The translations under genes were made by a program, and so were the position numbers. A DNA stretch of 64,000 nt. Source: Lineus longissimus (lineage: Eukaryota > Nemertea > Pilidiophora > Heteronemertea > Lineidae). Positions 27,201-39,039 of this stretch are shown one piece after another. A model generated the notes under the pieces. It was not told where the DNA came from and did not search any database. It worked only from the letters and a program-made list of their open reading frames with translations. The stretch lies in NCBI RefSeq assembly GCF_910592395.1, contig NC_088309.1, positions 2,048,501 through 2,112,500 on the forward strand. The letters are read 5' to 3'. Position 1 is the stretch's first letter, and each line of letters opens with the position of its first letter.

Positions 27201-30086
27201 AAAAAATGTTTGGAACGTTTGAAAGCCTCAGACCTCATGAAAGAGATAGCGAACGGTTGTCTTTTACCGCCCACCGTGATGCGTGCATCCTTCACTCAAC
27301 AACTTCGCTCTCCATTTCTTTCCGTCAGTAAAAAGTGCTTTCGAAAAGGTTTTCGTTCTCGGGGTTCCCGGTTTTGTTTACATCTTAAAACAAACATGCT
27401 CTGCCACCATGGCTTCAGTGACTATCGCGTTCAGTCACAATAGGTACACGAACTGAAGGCCAATAAACCTTTAAACCAAGCACAAACCTGCTGCAAATTG
27501 ACAACAGAACTAGAAAAAGTGATAATGATGCCTTTGTACGTGTCGAAAAATAAATATTTACGGAGCAGACGGTTTGGAAACGTTGCCACCGCTGTAACGA
27601 GCAGTGTTCGCGTTACAATCAACTGCGCATGTCAATCAGGCGCAGGTGTCTATTGCGCTTGCGCAGCCGTCAGCCTGTCAGCAGCGACACCAGAAAGTCT
27701 AGGTTCGTGGCCCTCGGTTATTTTACAAACGGGATCAAAGCATGTTTGGCCGAACTTTGGTTCCATAAACATTGCGGCAGACGGTAGACGTTACCGTGCT
27801 GCGTTCATTGAGTGACGGCAGTGTGTGTGGGTACGGATCAGTTCGCCGCCATTTCTCATGCTGTTTTCACGTCAGTTTGCCTGAAATTCCTATACAAAAA
27901 GCTTCAGTCTCATACATAGAAAATACGCCACGGTTCTTGGAAATCGCTCTCTAAGACTGACGTGTAAATGTGTTACAAAGATATATACTGTTACCAAGAA
28001 ACATAATTCATTGATTTGTGTTGTTGACCGGGCGGTTTCAGAAAAAGTATTCATCTGCTCTCATTAGTGTTGTCTGGATGGAGAAAATGGCACTCAGCCG
28101 TGTCTGACGGCTGCGCCTTGTATCCTGAGTGACGTCAGCGTAGGAAAGCATTTTTAGTTCCTCGAGATCCTTGTTATTGTTGAGATTGATTTGCTATGCT
28201 GTTCATTCTGATCAAGCTGATGGTAAGGCCTACTCTAAGACCGATTTCTTCGTCTACGTTACCAGCCAACAAATGCTTTCCTACCATTTTGTAGGCTTAT
28301 GAAGTGACTTTCCTGACGAGTGGTTCATTGGTCACTGTGTGGTGCTGATCACTGAAACCTTTCGGGGTACACTGAAAATTGTGCTGATCAAAATCGCGGC
28401 TAAATTCACACCAAAAACAAGGGTTACGGGCAAGACTCCATTGATTGCGATTTAAGCTGCGTTCTCGCCATCGCATGCAGTGGCGAGAAACCTACACGAA
28501 GAAAAAACTGTCTCCTACAATCGCATGTTTTACACCGTTAATCTTTTCAATTTCATAAAAGAATGTCTATGAGATATTAAAGGTGTCGACCACGGCGTGT
28601 TCCATTGCGTGATGGAGGAACATCACCCGCCATTATTGACAAAATGGCGGGTAAAACTAATGAAAGGCAGGTGCGCAGTGTCATCTGAGGGGAAGATATA
28701 AAATGTGAATGTCAATTTCAAATAAAAGTGTCCCGACCTGAATGTGAAATCTGACAAGTTATGCTCATTAATAATTATTTCATGATTTTGTGAAGGTATC
28801 GAAGAGAGTTGCCTCGCCGTCTGCTGTAGTGAGTGATGCGGTGGCTAACAATTGAACTGCGCGTGTCCGTACAACTAGTTTGTTAACAAAACTGTCTCTG
28901 CTTGCTTCTTTAGAAGTTATAAGATGAGTACTAGTCTATCGTTGATGAATACTATATTCGTCAAATGGAACTCGAAATTGAACTTAACATTTTCCACATA
29001 TCAACGTTTGACGATGGCAATATTAGTACGCATTCTTTTTGCACAATGGACGGCAATGATATTGCTCAGTGAAATGTCCATGGTAACATTAAAAAGGTAC
29101 AAGCAGACATGTTTAATAGTGTCATTGACAGTTTCTTTAGCTATATAGCAATGTTAAAAATCCCACAAGACGTATGGACGCCTGCGCCAACTGTCCATTC
29201 GCAAGATAAATTTTCCATTTGGTTATCAGAAGAAGGAGCATCCCATTGCATTGTTAATTACGCGCGAGGCGACCGGGTTATGGTCTATAAAACACCGGGA
29301 TGAGACAGGGTCACGAGAATTTGCGCTGGATGCAATATTGAGGTGCGAAGAGTTCGTTATCGGCAGGTGCTTGTCGACCTATCAACTTCCTCGCGGAGCT
29401 CGTTAGGGACACGTCACTGATGACTGATTGCCTCCTGCTACCCTCGCTGCATGGGAATTATCATGATGCACGATCGTATAAGATAAAAGATGCAAGAATT
29501 TTATACTCTAAGCGAACGCAAGAATGCTTTTTGAAGAATCCATAAGCTGACTACAAATTTTTTTAGGTCGCCCACGTTGCTTCTATTACTTTGAGGATAC
29601 ATATTGGCAATGATATCAAAGAGATGTATGTATTCAGAAACACGCCATGTTTGTAATGATATGTCGGAGGAAAGAAACCCCTTTGAATTCCAGCTGCTCG
29701 GTATATGGCCAGAAACAGATAGCGAGCGATCTGTTTCTGATATAGCTTATGGATTGGCTGAAGTTACCCTCCATCCCTTTCGGTTTATGCAAGGAGGCGT
29801 TTAGGATTGTCTTCGAGATAATCTGCTATCAGTGTTTAAAAAATTGACCTTTGCCAATAATTCAAACTGACCATGTTGTTTCGTTTCTCTCGTTGCAGGA
29901 AGCATCGCCCCGGACGGTCAGTTTGTCCACCACGACATGATGGTACCAACCAGTAGTCCCGAACCACAAATGCCCCCCATGTCCCACCCAGATTTCCCTA
30001 ACGGTCTACCTCGAGGCGCCATTCCATCGAATTACGGACACATACCACATGGACCACCGCCGGAAATGACGTCGGAAGCATGGTGA
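5787..30086 (+). CDS. Lhx1/5: LIM-homeobox transcription factor Lhx1/5 (Lim1), 3' part
   Basis: This is a DNA-binding nuclear transcription factor of the Lhx1/Lhx5 group, which in animals patterns gastrula, nervous system and kidney. Four coding exons are seen: 5787-6280, 15960-16140, 24699-24818 and 29899-30086, with GT-AG borders and phases 0, 1 and 1 between them. Together they encode the last 327 residues. In order these are an acidic Ser/Asn-rich linker with a SUMO-type IKQE motif, a homeodomain opening [15 protein letters not shown] and containing [12 protein letters not shown] (Gln50, Asn51), the Lhx1/5 signature [12 protein letters not shown], a Tyr/Gly/Pro-rich tail and the terminus EMTSEAW, like the vertebrate Lhx1 end. 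The homeodomain is split between residues 46 and 47, as is common in LIM-homeobox genes. The two LIM domains are outside the window. The introns are unusually large for this window and rich in homeodomain-type sites. Family assignment is very secure; Lhx1 and Lhx5 are not distinguished in invertebrates. Confidence 0.95.
7600..7925. repeat. Diverged tandem duplication, two ~160-bp units
   Basis: Two adjacent units share islands in the same order: ctatgtcc(c/t)tgtgc, then tagttta(c/t), then gcaagagaa or gccaagagaa followed by gttaac. The rest has drifted. This looks like an old duplication inside the intron. Function is unknown. Confidence 0.4.
8488..8620 (+). repeat. Possible tRNA-derived SINE remnant
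   Basis: An A-box-like word (ggtcgagtggtcagagg, near 8497) is followed about 100 bp later by a B-box-like word (agggttcaaatag, near 8597). No cloverleaf can be folded at tRNA length and the spacing is long, so this would be a degraded SINE head or tRNA pseudogene rather than a tRNA gene. Only the box resemblance supports it. Confidence 0.25.
10367..10470. repeat. 52-bp tandem duplication
   Basis: The word tgtacagtccaaacaacta followed by tgctaga occurs twice, with starts 52 bp apart (tacagtcc at 10379 and 10431). The flanking aagtgat words also repeat. It is a recent-looking short duplication within the intron. Confidence 0.7.
11740..11885. promoter_or_regulatory. Candidate intronic enhancer: homeodomain and TCF-like sites
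   Basis: Within about 145 bp there are gattaa (near 11784), ccaattag (11795-11802), a TCF/LEF-like caatcaaaag (11807-11816, reverse CTTTTGATTG), ggtaattggt (11841-11850) and ccaatta (11874-11880). The density of ATTA cores is higher than nearby. Activity is inferred from site content only. Confidence 0.3.
15960..16140 (+). CDS. Lhx1/5: Lhx1/5 exon: homeodomain residues 47-60 and signature tail
   Basis: The acceptor gttgcag precedes 15960 and the donor gtaaga follows 16140. The exon reads [18 protein letters not shown], then the basic [15 protein letters not shown] stretch and an acidic HELDDSPEM segment, ending GSYYYG with one extra base (phase 1). WFQNRR is the recognition-helix core. Confidence 0.96.
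17415..17640. repeat. Diverged short direct repeats
   Basis: The word (gtgat)gttggaac occurs at about 17421 and 17591 with a related ggtggaacg near 17532. Each is followed by a version of tatatctgagtggttcctca (for example tgagtggttcctcat, tgagtggtttctcaa, gagattcctcag). The units are irregular and partly decayed. Confidence 0.4.
19426..19513 (-). tRNA. tRNA-Tyr (GTA) with intron
   Basis: The reverse strand folds as a tRNA. The acceptor CTCTCTG pairs with CGGAGAG (one G-U pair), the A box is TAGCTCAGTTGGTAGAGC, and the T arm is ACTGG-TTCGAAT-CCGGT. The anticodon loop is CTGTAG, interrupted after position 37 by a 15-nt intron (19462-19476), the usual place in eukaryotic tRNA-Tyr. The mature length is 73 nt. 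A TTTTT run lies just 3' (19418-19422) as Pol III terminator. The gene is inside an Lhx1/5 intron on the opposite strand. Both boxes and all stems are intact, so it is probably functional. Confidence 0.95.
20128..20140 (+). promoter_or_regulatory. DR1 nuclear-receptor element
   Basis: Two perfect GGGTCA half-sites are separated by one base (GGGTCA-G-GGGTCA), followed by AA. This is the DR1 layout bound by RXR, HNF4 or COUP-TF type receptors. It lies in an Lhx1/5 intron. The match is direct; use in vivo is inferred. Confidence 0.4.
21328..21415. promoter_or_regulatory. Candidate intronic enhancer: four homeodomain sites
   Basis: Four ATTA-core sites lie in under 90 bp: ccaattaattc, tctaattatg, gctaattaac and ttcaattaag. 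A ttgatcacctttcaa word (near a TCF-type core) lies between the last two. LIM-homeodomain proteins bind TAATTA-type sites, so autoregulation is possible. This is site content only. Confidence 0.3.
24699..24818 (+). CDS. Lhx1/5: Lhx1/5 exon: Tyr/Gly-rich tail segment
   Basis: The acceptor ctctgcag precedes 24699 and the donor gtaagg follows 24818; both edges are phase 1. It reads [17 protein letters not shown] and then a Gly/Pro-rich stretch ending DGVPPG. The aromatic YGDFF matches the corresponding YDFFP region of vertebrate Lhx1. It is short (40 codons) and recognised by phase and by this aromatic motif. Confidence 0.9.
27630..27638 (-). promoter_or_regulatory. PBX/MEIS-type site
   Basis: The reverse strand reads TGATTGACA, one base short of the TGATTGACAG composite bound by PBX-MEIS/PREP dimers. 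A TGACAG-type MEIS word lies about 45 bp away. It is intronic to Lhx1/5. Support is the motif match only. Confidence 0.25.
28130..28137 (+). promoter_or_regulatory. CRE-like palindrome
   Basis: This is a perfect TGACGTCA, the CREB/ATF full site, in a gtgacgtcagcg context inside the last Lhx1/5 intron. An 8-bp match could occur by chance in 64 kb; a second lies at 306-313. Confidence 0.25.
29899..30086 (+). CDS. Lhx1/5: Lhx1/5 last coding exon
   Basis: The acceptor cgttgcag precedes 29899. The first two bases complete a Gly codon, then [14 protein letters not shown] follows and a Pro/Met/His-rich tail. The exon ends in [10 protein letters not shown] and a TGA stop at 30084-30086. The Pro-Glu-Met...Trp terminus is conserved in Lhx1/5 proteins. 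An AATAAA lies only 9 bases after the stop. Confidence 0.95.
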
Positions 30087-32190
30087 CAGATGTAAATAAA
30101 ATTCTATTGGATAATTCGTATCACGTGACGGAGCAATGGCCAATAGCGCCTGCTCAGTGCGCCAGATTCGGCTTCTGCGCACTGATATGGACTGATCTAA
30201 AATAAGTATTACGCTTATTCATTGGTGCATCGTCCGATCAGGGACTCTAAAATCTTGTGGAGATGAACTGAGCGCCGTATGTTCGCGTCATCGTGTTGAA
30301 GTCCTGTATTTATGGGCTCGCTGTGCTAAAATGACTTTGAATGCGAGTCCAATTCCGAAGTAGAAATGATACGCCAGGTATTGATCTATATCTGATTCAC
30401 CCATGAACTCTCGTGCGCAAAGGACACTTCAATGAAAGGCCTGAAGAACGCAGAAGAAGACATGAGACCTTTCCAAATCCTTTTCCCAGTGCGATGTGAT
30501 TCAAAATTATCATGGCTGTTCCAAAATTTCCGAGTGTCATATGATTGGAAAGTATCCTGACACATCCGAATAGTCGTCTTTCATTGAATAGGTTCTTTGT
30601 GCTAAAGAGGTTTTAACTTATTTTTGTGTTTCTGGATAGATGGTAATTGGCAGTCTTCTACAATAATGCCTGCAAGCGGTTACTGGTGAAACCCGAAATG
30701 AAGTGTTGAAATTGTTTGAAATCATCAAAATCGTCGTACTGACAAATGACACCAAAACTCCGCAACCCGAATGAAAGTTCGCAGTTGACAATGCATTGAA
30801 ACTACGAGCTATACTAGTACCAGCCATAGTTTCGAATTACCTTACTAGCAGTCGTTCAGTTCGAGGGAGCATTTAATGGGTTAGATTCATTCCTATCGAC
30901 GATTTCGTTTACATGTAGCTTTCATATCATTCCTGGCTTTACTAGTAACCCCTGCCGGCTCTCCTGCATCAAATCGAATCAGAAATGGCTATGGTATTGT
31001 ACAGTTTTCTAGCATGTCGACTTTTCTACAGTTACAAGAAGAGCTTCTAAATTGATGTGATAAAGTCCAAGGTGGGGAGAGTTTAGAGTATTTATGGTAG
31101 AGATATAGAAAATATAATTATTTTTACTAAGGAAGGAGACTGAGAGGTGCATTTTTGTCGTATGATATTGTGAAATTATGTCGTCATTTGTTGGGTTCTC
31201 ATTTTGTTCGTCATGACTCGTGGTTTACGTGGCTCTCTTCCATTGGTTCTGTTGTAGATGTAAATGTGTATGTTATATCAATCTATGTCCTCTCAGTATC
31301 TGGCACGTGGCGATGACTGCGAAACCAAAATCAGAGTTGCTGCGTAATCAAATCAGAGTTGGTCTAAGTCACATGAGTATGGTCTCGGTGTTGGACGATT
31401 AAGCTACCTACAAGAGAGTATTTCGAGTAACTTCTGCAGGGTTCCTCCTCCACGTGGGCCGCAAACTTCCTTTCTATTACAAGAGGTTGCGCCTGCACAA
31501 AGCAGGTTTCTGCTGTTGGATTGCCCTTGATGGTTCACGATGTCTCTCAACGGACGCCCGAGTCGTGGGGAATCCCTGCAGAATCAAACCATGACATGAC
31601 TGCTATATCTTGGACTACCAGTCTCTTTCCGCGTTTGGTGTTAAAATGTGGGATGTTTCAATCCATCGGTGTTCCCTGGTGACACTTCTGGAAGCCATTT
31701 ATTGCTGATTGGATTTACATGAACCTTGTTCAGTCCTCTTGAAAACACTTTTTACGTAACGTGATTTTCTGGTTATGGACGTCAAGCAAAAGTTTTGAAT
31801 CTGATTTCTGTTATTTTCCGTTTCTGTTGAAGCCAGAACTCGAGGGAACACCATCACTTGAAATATGACTGGGTAGACCAAGAATTGATTGTTCAAAACA
31901 GCATTATCACTAACACTGGCGTTAAGTAAAATTGCAGACTTATCTGAAGAAGATAACGCTCACTTTATGCCAGCGTTAGCGAAAATGATATCAAAATGAT
32001 GTTTTGAACTGTTGCGCAGAAATACCATAGAATCCTGGTATTTCAGGATGCTGGTTTCACTTTGAGATGTAATATATTCACGGTCTTGGGACGTGGGCAT
32101 CACGTTAACCGATGGCGTAATCATGATATTTTATTTGAAAACAAACTAGTCTATAAATAAAGATGCCAAAAATTGACATAAAATTTTGTT
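30087..32190 (+). other. Lhx1/5 3' untranslated region (probable)
   Basis: The stretch is non-coding with short AT-rich blocks. A proximal AATAAA is at 30095-30100. A stronger distal AATAAA (32156-32161) is followed by a T-rich gttatttatttc element, which would give a 3' UTR of about 2.1 kb. The extent is inferred. Confidence 0.5.
32156..32161 (+). terminator. Candidate distal poly(A) signal for Lhx1/5
   Basis: AATAAA is followed 25-40 bases later by a T-rich stretch, and no other + strand gene ends nearby. Confidence 0.45.
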
Positions 32191-35100
32191 ATTTATTTCA
32201 AGCAAAAGATCACAGCCAGAAAGCCGGAATAAAACCACTTCACGGATCTTTTAAATGATGTTGCATCAATTTCCATTTGGTGGTCGTGCAGTTTGGCCAG
32301 CGTCCCTGCTGCGTCCTTCCACGCGCATCTGCCATGGCGCATCGGCCGCTTCAAATATGGATGAACACTAATTTGAATGCAAATTGAATTGTAATATCAG
32401 GCCGAGATTGGGTATAACTTGGTAATCCCTTTTCCTAGGGGGGCTCAAACCAGATCTCTCCTGCGATACTGGTGATTAATAGAGGTCTTCAGTGCTAGCT
32501 TCCCCAGCATGACGATTCATATCGGCACGCCTAATTCAGCCTAATGCATTTGTTTCATCGCCTAGACGAGCCTTGATCGAGGTCTTGGCAAGAAATTCCG
32601 AAAAGATTACATATTTAGGCTTGAGATATGGAACGTACGCGACAACGGTGCGAAAGGCCAGCGACATTTTTACTCGGCGATGTTATCGACTGAAGTTGGA
32701 TTGTTATGTATAAGGTGATGCTGCGGCTGTTTCTTGCCAGCCTACGTTGTCTTTAAAGGATCAGTTGGAACCATTTATATACAACTATTGTCTTCCCCAG
32801 CCATATTTGGCATAGATAACCATGTCGACTCCGAGAAGGAAGCCGCTTAAATGAGTGGAAGCTTCTGGTCAGTATTCTGAGTAGTCGTCACAGCGATTTT
32901 CTTGCCCATTTCTTATGAGGAGCCATTCTTTTGTGCGACCTCCTCCAGCCAAAGATTCTGCACCGACTTGCCCTCATTCGAAAGAAATCTTCACTTAAAG
33001 TTTGAATCTAATTATCATGACATTATCTCCCAACGATATTCTTTGCCATTGCAATTGGGACTTAACGCGAATGGAGCTCATTTCCAGCTGTTTATTTTGC
33101 CTGAGATGAATTTGGTAGACAAACTCAGGTAAAAACCATGAAAACTGATCAACGCCCTTGATTACGGGCACAAGCTTCTAATTGCCAATTTCCTTAGTTT
33201 CATGGGTCTATATTACCAGTAGAGGTGGATGTTTACCTTGGGAAGTGGCGCTCAAACTACATACGCGCTCCGGGAGTCATCGCTAATTATTTCCTTTACG
33301 GGATTCACAGCTATGGAAAGCTCGTGAGATATTCACAAAATCTGTCAGTGGTGGAATTAAGGCGGTTGAGAAGGGAACGCCTTATACTGCTGAGGGAAAG
33401 TAAGCGACAGAGCTATGAACATAATATTATACACTTCATCAAGTAATACGACGTTTTTGATTTCATTAATGATGGTCGGGCTGTGCACGAATGGGTTAAT
33501 ATGACGAGGTGTCTGAAGAGATGTGCTCTGAATCCCCAACTTCATCAGACGGCTGCTGATTGGCTGAATCCCTGCGGGGTCATCAGGAGTTATCACGGAG
33601 TTCGCCGCCAGATCACCAGAGTTCACTGATGACAGCGCAGTTACATCGCATCGCGAAAAAAGTCAGAGTTTTTCTCTCGGCGGGATATGAAAATATGCGT
33701 CTTGGAATCGAAACAATATCATCAGTTATTTAGCGGCTAGTGTTGTAAATGCCCTTGTGACAAATTGATGAGTTATTTTAGTAGTATGTTGCTCAGGGGC
33801 CGTAATCACGAACCCTTTCTTTTGTGGTATCTTCAGACAACACTTCCTTCACTTGTTTCTGTAGTAGAAGTTGAAATGTTGAATACAGGACGTCGTATTG
33901 GGGAGTGCGTCTGTCATCATCCTCATTTCTGGTGTTTTTTGGCATGGACTTGATAGAACGAGTATTACCAATGACGACCCGCGTTCCACGGCATCCACCA
34001 AGCCGCACTGGCAATGAATCCTTCAGTCTACAGTCGCTTGATGTTCCAAGTAGCCTGAGCAAAGTATGTCATCTCTCGCTGTTTAGCAGTCTGCAATGTT
34101 CAACCATTTACATGACACCTTCATTATAGCATATAGAGACACCCCATCTTTACATACTTAATAATTCATGTTTCGCCTTCATCAAGGTCTTGCCGTCTTC
34201 TCCAGACGCCACAGCCAAGATGGTTTTGATAATTCCTCCCGCAGCGCAGCGGCCTTGAGTCGTTCACATCTTTATGATCTTGGATTCGCATCTGCATCGT
34301 TTAATTAATGAGCCATCAGAAAGTACATCGTACATGTAGTGTATATTTAAGCATTAAAAGCGTACCGCAGCAGCTTTGTGCGAGCTTGTAATGAATTGCT
34401 TGATGTCCCTCTCCTCCATCAACAGAAGCAGGCGGGGCCAGTCATCGATCGGCGCATGCGTTGTATCCATGAAGACGGGTAAGGCATGAGCGGGAGTATT
34501 ACAAGACGAATTATTACAATCAGTTCACATAGATTAGCATATGATTGGTATTATCTATTGCATCTTAAAGCGCCTTCATTATATTTGCTGGAAAGAAATA
34601 TACATTGTCAACATGCCGATTATGTTCTCGTTGATCATACCCTGCGTGGAGACTTATACGGATGGAGGCTGTTCCATGCCTGGGGAAGGGGAAAGTCATA
34701 CCGGTACTGTCTTCAGAACCATGACAACAGTATATGTCATCGTTTCCTCACGGCTTCATATTACATTATAAATACATTATGTATGGTAAAAACAACGGTC
34801 TGGTCATCCTCTTGAGGTATGGAGCAAGGCATGCAGAGGTGGATTTTTGTGTGTGGTGACAGCGTCATCTGAAGAAGGTACCAGTGCTTGGCCAGGAAGA
34901 TAAATCAACGAGGCGGTAATAGTAGCCCAATAAGCAAAATACAATTGCACCCAGTGGTAATTTATTAGGCAATGTCCAACCAAATTACATCAGCGAACGG
35001 TTTCCATCAACATTCACGTCGAGTCCGTATGAGAGAATGATTGTCGCACTGCGACAACCTTGTGCGCATATATTATCACCACTTGATTTTGAAGCAGTTA

Positions 35101-36689
35101 TGGGCTAAAATGAAACTTTTGGTTCCCGAAAACTAATCAACTTTAGGAACGATTCATTGCAAGATTAATAGACAGTGATCCTTTTCACATTGCGTCAATC
35201 GCCAGTCAAAACAGTACTATACGTTCAGTTGCGGACCCGCTGACCTTAGGTATAGCATCATCAGTCGACAGCCATAGAAAAATTTTGTATGGTACGGAGA
35301 CTGGCGATGAAAGGTCCAGTTGGCTGTTGGGGTTGGTTGTGGCCACGGGGCAGCCTCTCGCTTCATTGGGTCCAGCCTAATGAGCCACTGCCGCAGCCGT
35401 ACCAACAGCCTGGCTGACAACTCTCCCCACACACTGGACAAATGACCTTTGGATTGAGCGAAAGAGACATCGCTTGCTCAGTTAGGCGTGAAGTCTTCTT
35501 TAGCACCGGACACAATGCGGAAATACTGTCATAAAAAGGTTCGGTCATTCCCCGGAGAATTCGCGATGTCCGAAAGCTTCCAGACCAGTGACATCTCAAA
35601 ATATGTCCAGCACCGCGCCGCTCAATCTGTGATTCCATCTGTTGGATAAACCAGCTTCTTTGACAGGCCTTCGGCTTCAAAGCATGTCTGTAAACCTATA
35701 GGCATTGTATTGGTGTGTTTGGATTGTGTAAAATCACAACATAGGCCTATTCTCAGGTCTGAGAACCAATGGAACGTACTGCAGCAGTCATCACATCCAA
35801 ACTACTTGTGATATTTCTCCGCTTCTATAATGAGGAGCGGAACCTCGTGTCAGGTATCACTTGACTTCATCATATTTGGACTCGAGCTTTTAATTCGAGT
35901 TGGATTGTAAAACTATATCTGGTCAGTCCCTCGACGGTTGTGCGAAGACCGAAAAATCCTACATCTGTTTGCGGTTGTGACTGTCCTTATTGGACCGATC
36001 CGGGTGGTGACAACGGTTCATGCGTCGCCGGGAGGGGACGAACCTTCGGTAGTCCGTCCAATCGTTTGTTATCCATGACCCTGATTTAATAGATCAATGG
36101 TTAGGACTCATGCTGATGCAGCTAGTATTTAGTGGACAAAGTCACAACCAGGATGAAGGGATAAGTTCATTTTGTGTAAGGAAACCGATGGCAACCTACG
36201 TTGTATGATAAAGCGGTCCGATAGGGAATCGATCTCACGACATTAGTACCACTTTTTCGCTCCTGTAGCTCGTGCTCATGCCGAGTTTCGGATTGTGGAG
36301 GGTTAACGAGAGCCATGCTGCGGTCTTTAATATTTGATCACATTTGACAGCTTATTAAGGAGGCAAGTCATGCTGAAACGATCGATAGGGTAGCAGACGA
36401 TGCGCGGGAGCAGAGCCCATTTGAACATCACTTCTCCAGGCTGAGACCAGTTCAGGATAACCTGAGAAAAGTGCTGCCATCTGCGCTTATTTTCTTGAAT
36501 CACCAGGAACGTCGCATGTTCGGTCGTCATTGCCTCTGCACACTCAGGATTTGTTAGTGATGGTACACACACGATGAGTAGGTCTATTCCCAAAATATTT
36601 GACCAAAAATGAATCACCACTGTCAAAATCAAACTTCTCCATACTCGTGGGGCCTTTGTTATCCGCTCGGGACACTATCACAACCTGGT
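32191..36689. other. Intergenic stretch, nothing recognised
   Basis: Frames up to about 110 codons occur on both strands (for example 35363-35680 minus, with a CPVCG...GC word) but none has a complete domain, good splice sites or a poly(A) signal. No tRNA, no array and no clear transposon ends were seen. Confidence 0.6.
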
Positions 36690-38960
36690 TTATCGAGCGA
36701 CTGTCCTGCACTACCGGAGACAATGTGGCAGTGATGTGCCATCAGGGCCCAGTTGCTAAAAAAACTCTCGTTATCCCTAACGCTGGCTATGTGTCCACAT
36801 ATAATGCAAAGCATATCATACAAAGGTCTGCCACAGCCACACCAACGTCACCGTGCGGTCATCATCTTACAATAAACCAAGGACACATCTGTCACTCCGC
36901 AACTGCAATAAGCAAAGGACACTGTCTGAATGTCACCGCCTGGCTTGATCAGCGACGCTGAGACTATGTCCTTTGCTCATTTGTCACTAAGTGCATCAAG
37001 ACAGTCTCAGTCTCGTTGGTCAACCCAAAGACACAATCTAAACCTAGCCTTGTCTTGATACTGCGGAGTGTGCATGTCCTAGGCTTTCTCAACGGCGAAG
37101 TTGTGAATGTGTCCTTAGTTGATACATCAATGTACCCAGCCATGGACACAGAGCCAACCTCGTTGATCAATTACTGCCTGAGCGACACAGTCTAAGCTTA
37201 TTTCAACAAGAGGCTGTCCGCAGCAACAACCTTAAACAAGGACTAGACCCAGCCAATGACACAATCTCAGTATAGCGCTTTCAACCAATGACACAGTTTC
37301 AGTCTAGCCTATCGACCGCGGACATATTCACAGCCTATACTAGGGAATCAAACCAACCAAGCCTTTTGTATCAACCCAGGGACACAGTCGTCAGCATGAT
37401 GTACCAGGGACATCGACCCTTGGGCATAGTCACAGCCTAAAGCCAAGGGGCCAGTCTTAGTCCAGCGTTTCGAGACACGGACATGGTCACAGCCTCGACC
37501 GTATTTTGATCAAAGCAATGACACAGTCACAGCATAAGGACATCTCGACTGTCGCAGCTCATTCTAATGCCAAGGACACAATCTCAGCGTGATGTGTCAA
37601 ACCAGGGATACCGTGCCTCAGCCTAGTATTTGAGCCGACGTCATAGTAACAGCCTTGCCGTAGGTTAATCGAACCAAGGTCACAGTCCCTACCTCGTTAA
37701 TCAAGCCGATGAATGCCGGACTAGTGCATCGAGCGAGCTACGACAGAGTCACAACATAGTCAGAGTCTCGTTGATGAAACCAATGTCTCGTCTCAATCTC
37801 TAGAGAATCAAGCCCGGTACACTGTCTCAGTTTACCAAGCCAATGACACAGTCACAACTTCATACAATGATCAAGCCTGCGACACTGTTCAAGTGTATCA
37901 AGCTAAGGGTATATTCATAGCAAACACTAGAGACTAGACTGATAAGTGTCGGACAAGTGTCGTTCGCTTGATAAGTAAGAGTGCTCAGATTGTATCCTCG
38001 GGAAGCGTGGCTTGGTCAGTGTCCTTGGTTTGGTAGGCTAGGCTCAGATTGTTTATTGGCTTGTTTTAAGAGGGTGAGACCATGTCCTTGGCTTGATCAG
38101 CGACGCCAAGACATATCAGTCACAGAAGTACCGAGCCAGTGACACAGTCTCGTTGATCAAGTCGTGCACACTGGCACAATCTCAGCCTTTAATATCAAAA
38201 CATTGGTCACAGCGCCAAGGACACATGCAGTTCCATCCTCCGACAGTAATCGCAGCCAATCACACAGTCGCAGCCAAGGACATCAAGACATGGTTAGTCC
38301 CCACTTCCTTGAACAAGCCAGGAATGAAAGCCCAGCGCTATGAGTCAATGATTAAGTCACAATCTCTTACAGTCCCAGTATGTCAAGACAAGGACATAGT
38401 CACACAGTCTCGTCGACTAAGACCAGTCCCAACGTCTGGAGCATCAAGCCCAGTACATCGTCTCAGTTTTTTTCAGCCAGGGACATAGTCACATGCATCC
38501 TCAGACGTTGACCAAGCCTATAGAGCACTGGAGTGTAATCCAAAGACATCATGTTCAAAACCCTGTGCGTTCATTAAGCACAAGACACAATCCCAGTGGA
38601 TCAATCCGAAGACATAGTCACAACCTTCTATGTTGATCAAGCCCAGGACAAAGTCACAGCCTCTTAGTTCATCACACCAAGGACAGTTCCATAGTGTATC
38701 AATCCAAAGACATAGTCACAACCTTGTACATTGATCGTTTATACATCAAGCTTGGACCGTCCAAAACCCAAAGTGCTTCGAAATTATTTCGTTGGACACA
38801 TTTTCAGTGTACATGTATATATCAAGCTAAGGATCAAATCACAACCACATTGTTTATTTGGCAAAGGACACAATCACAGCACAGTCGATAAGGGGCAGGA
38901 CATTGTCACAACCTTCTCCACCGAGCAGTCAACAAAAGGTGAAGGTTACAGGAGACATGA
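36690..38960. repeat. Degenerate minisatellite, 2.3 kb, with an inverted segment
   Basis: Dozens of irregular units of roughly 40-55 bp share the core ccaaggacacagtcacagcct, often followed by gttgatcaagcc. Substitutions and indels are frequent, so no two units are identical. Between about 37960 and 38100 the core occurs as its reverse complement (for example gtgtccttggtttggtaggc and ttggcttg), so a block is inverted. The open frames across it (36599-36961, 38093-38488) are products of the repeat. Function is unknown. Confidence 0.85.
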
Positions 38961-39039
38961 TGGGGAAATTCACTAATGGTGAGCTCCATGTTAGGTACTA
39001 CACATAGCAATGAATAAAAGATCATTATTACTTGTTGGT

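Larger units (their letters stand above)
24819..29897 (+). other. Lhx1/5 intron, 5.1 kb
   Basis: No exon was recognised. A perfect CRE (TGACGTCA, 28130-28137) and a PBX/MEIS-type TGATTGACA on the minus strand (27630-27638) lie in a locally GC-richer stretch (27600-28150). Short open frames look like chance. Confidence 0.8.

Noticed and set aside
35217-35680. Possible retroelement remnant on the minus strand (GAGHILR and CPVCG words)
   Set aside because: The words are too short to assign to a reverse transcriptase or integrase, the frames are broken and no terminal repeats were seen.
38093-38488. 131-codon frame in the 3' intergenic block
   Set aside because: It is a translation of the degenerate minisatellite (repeated Ser/Thr/His text) and has no start or splice support.
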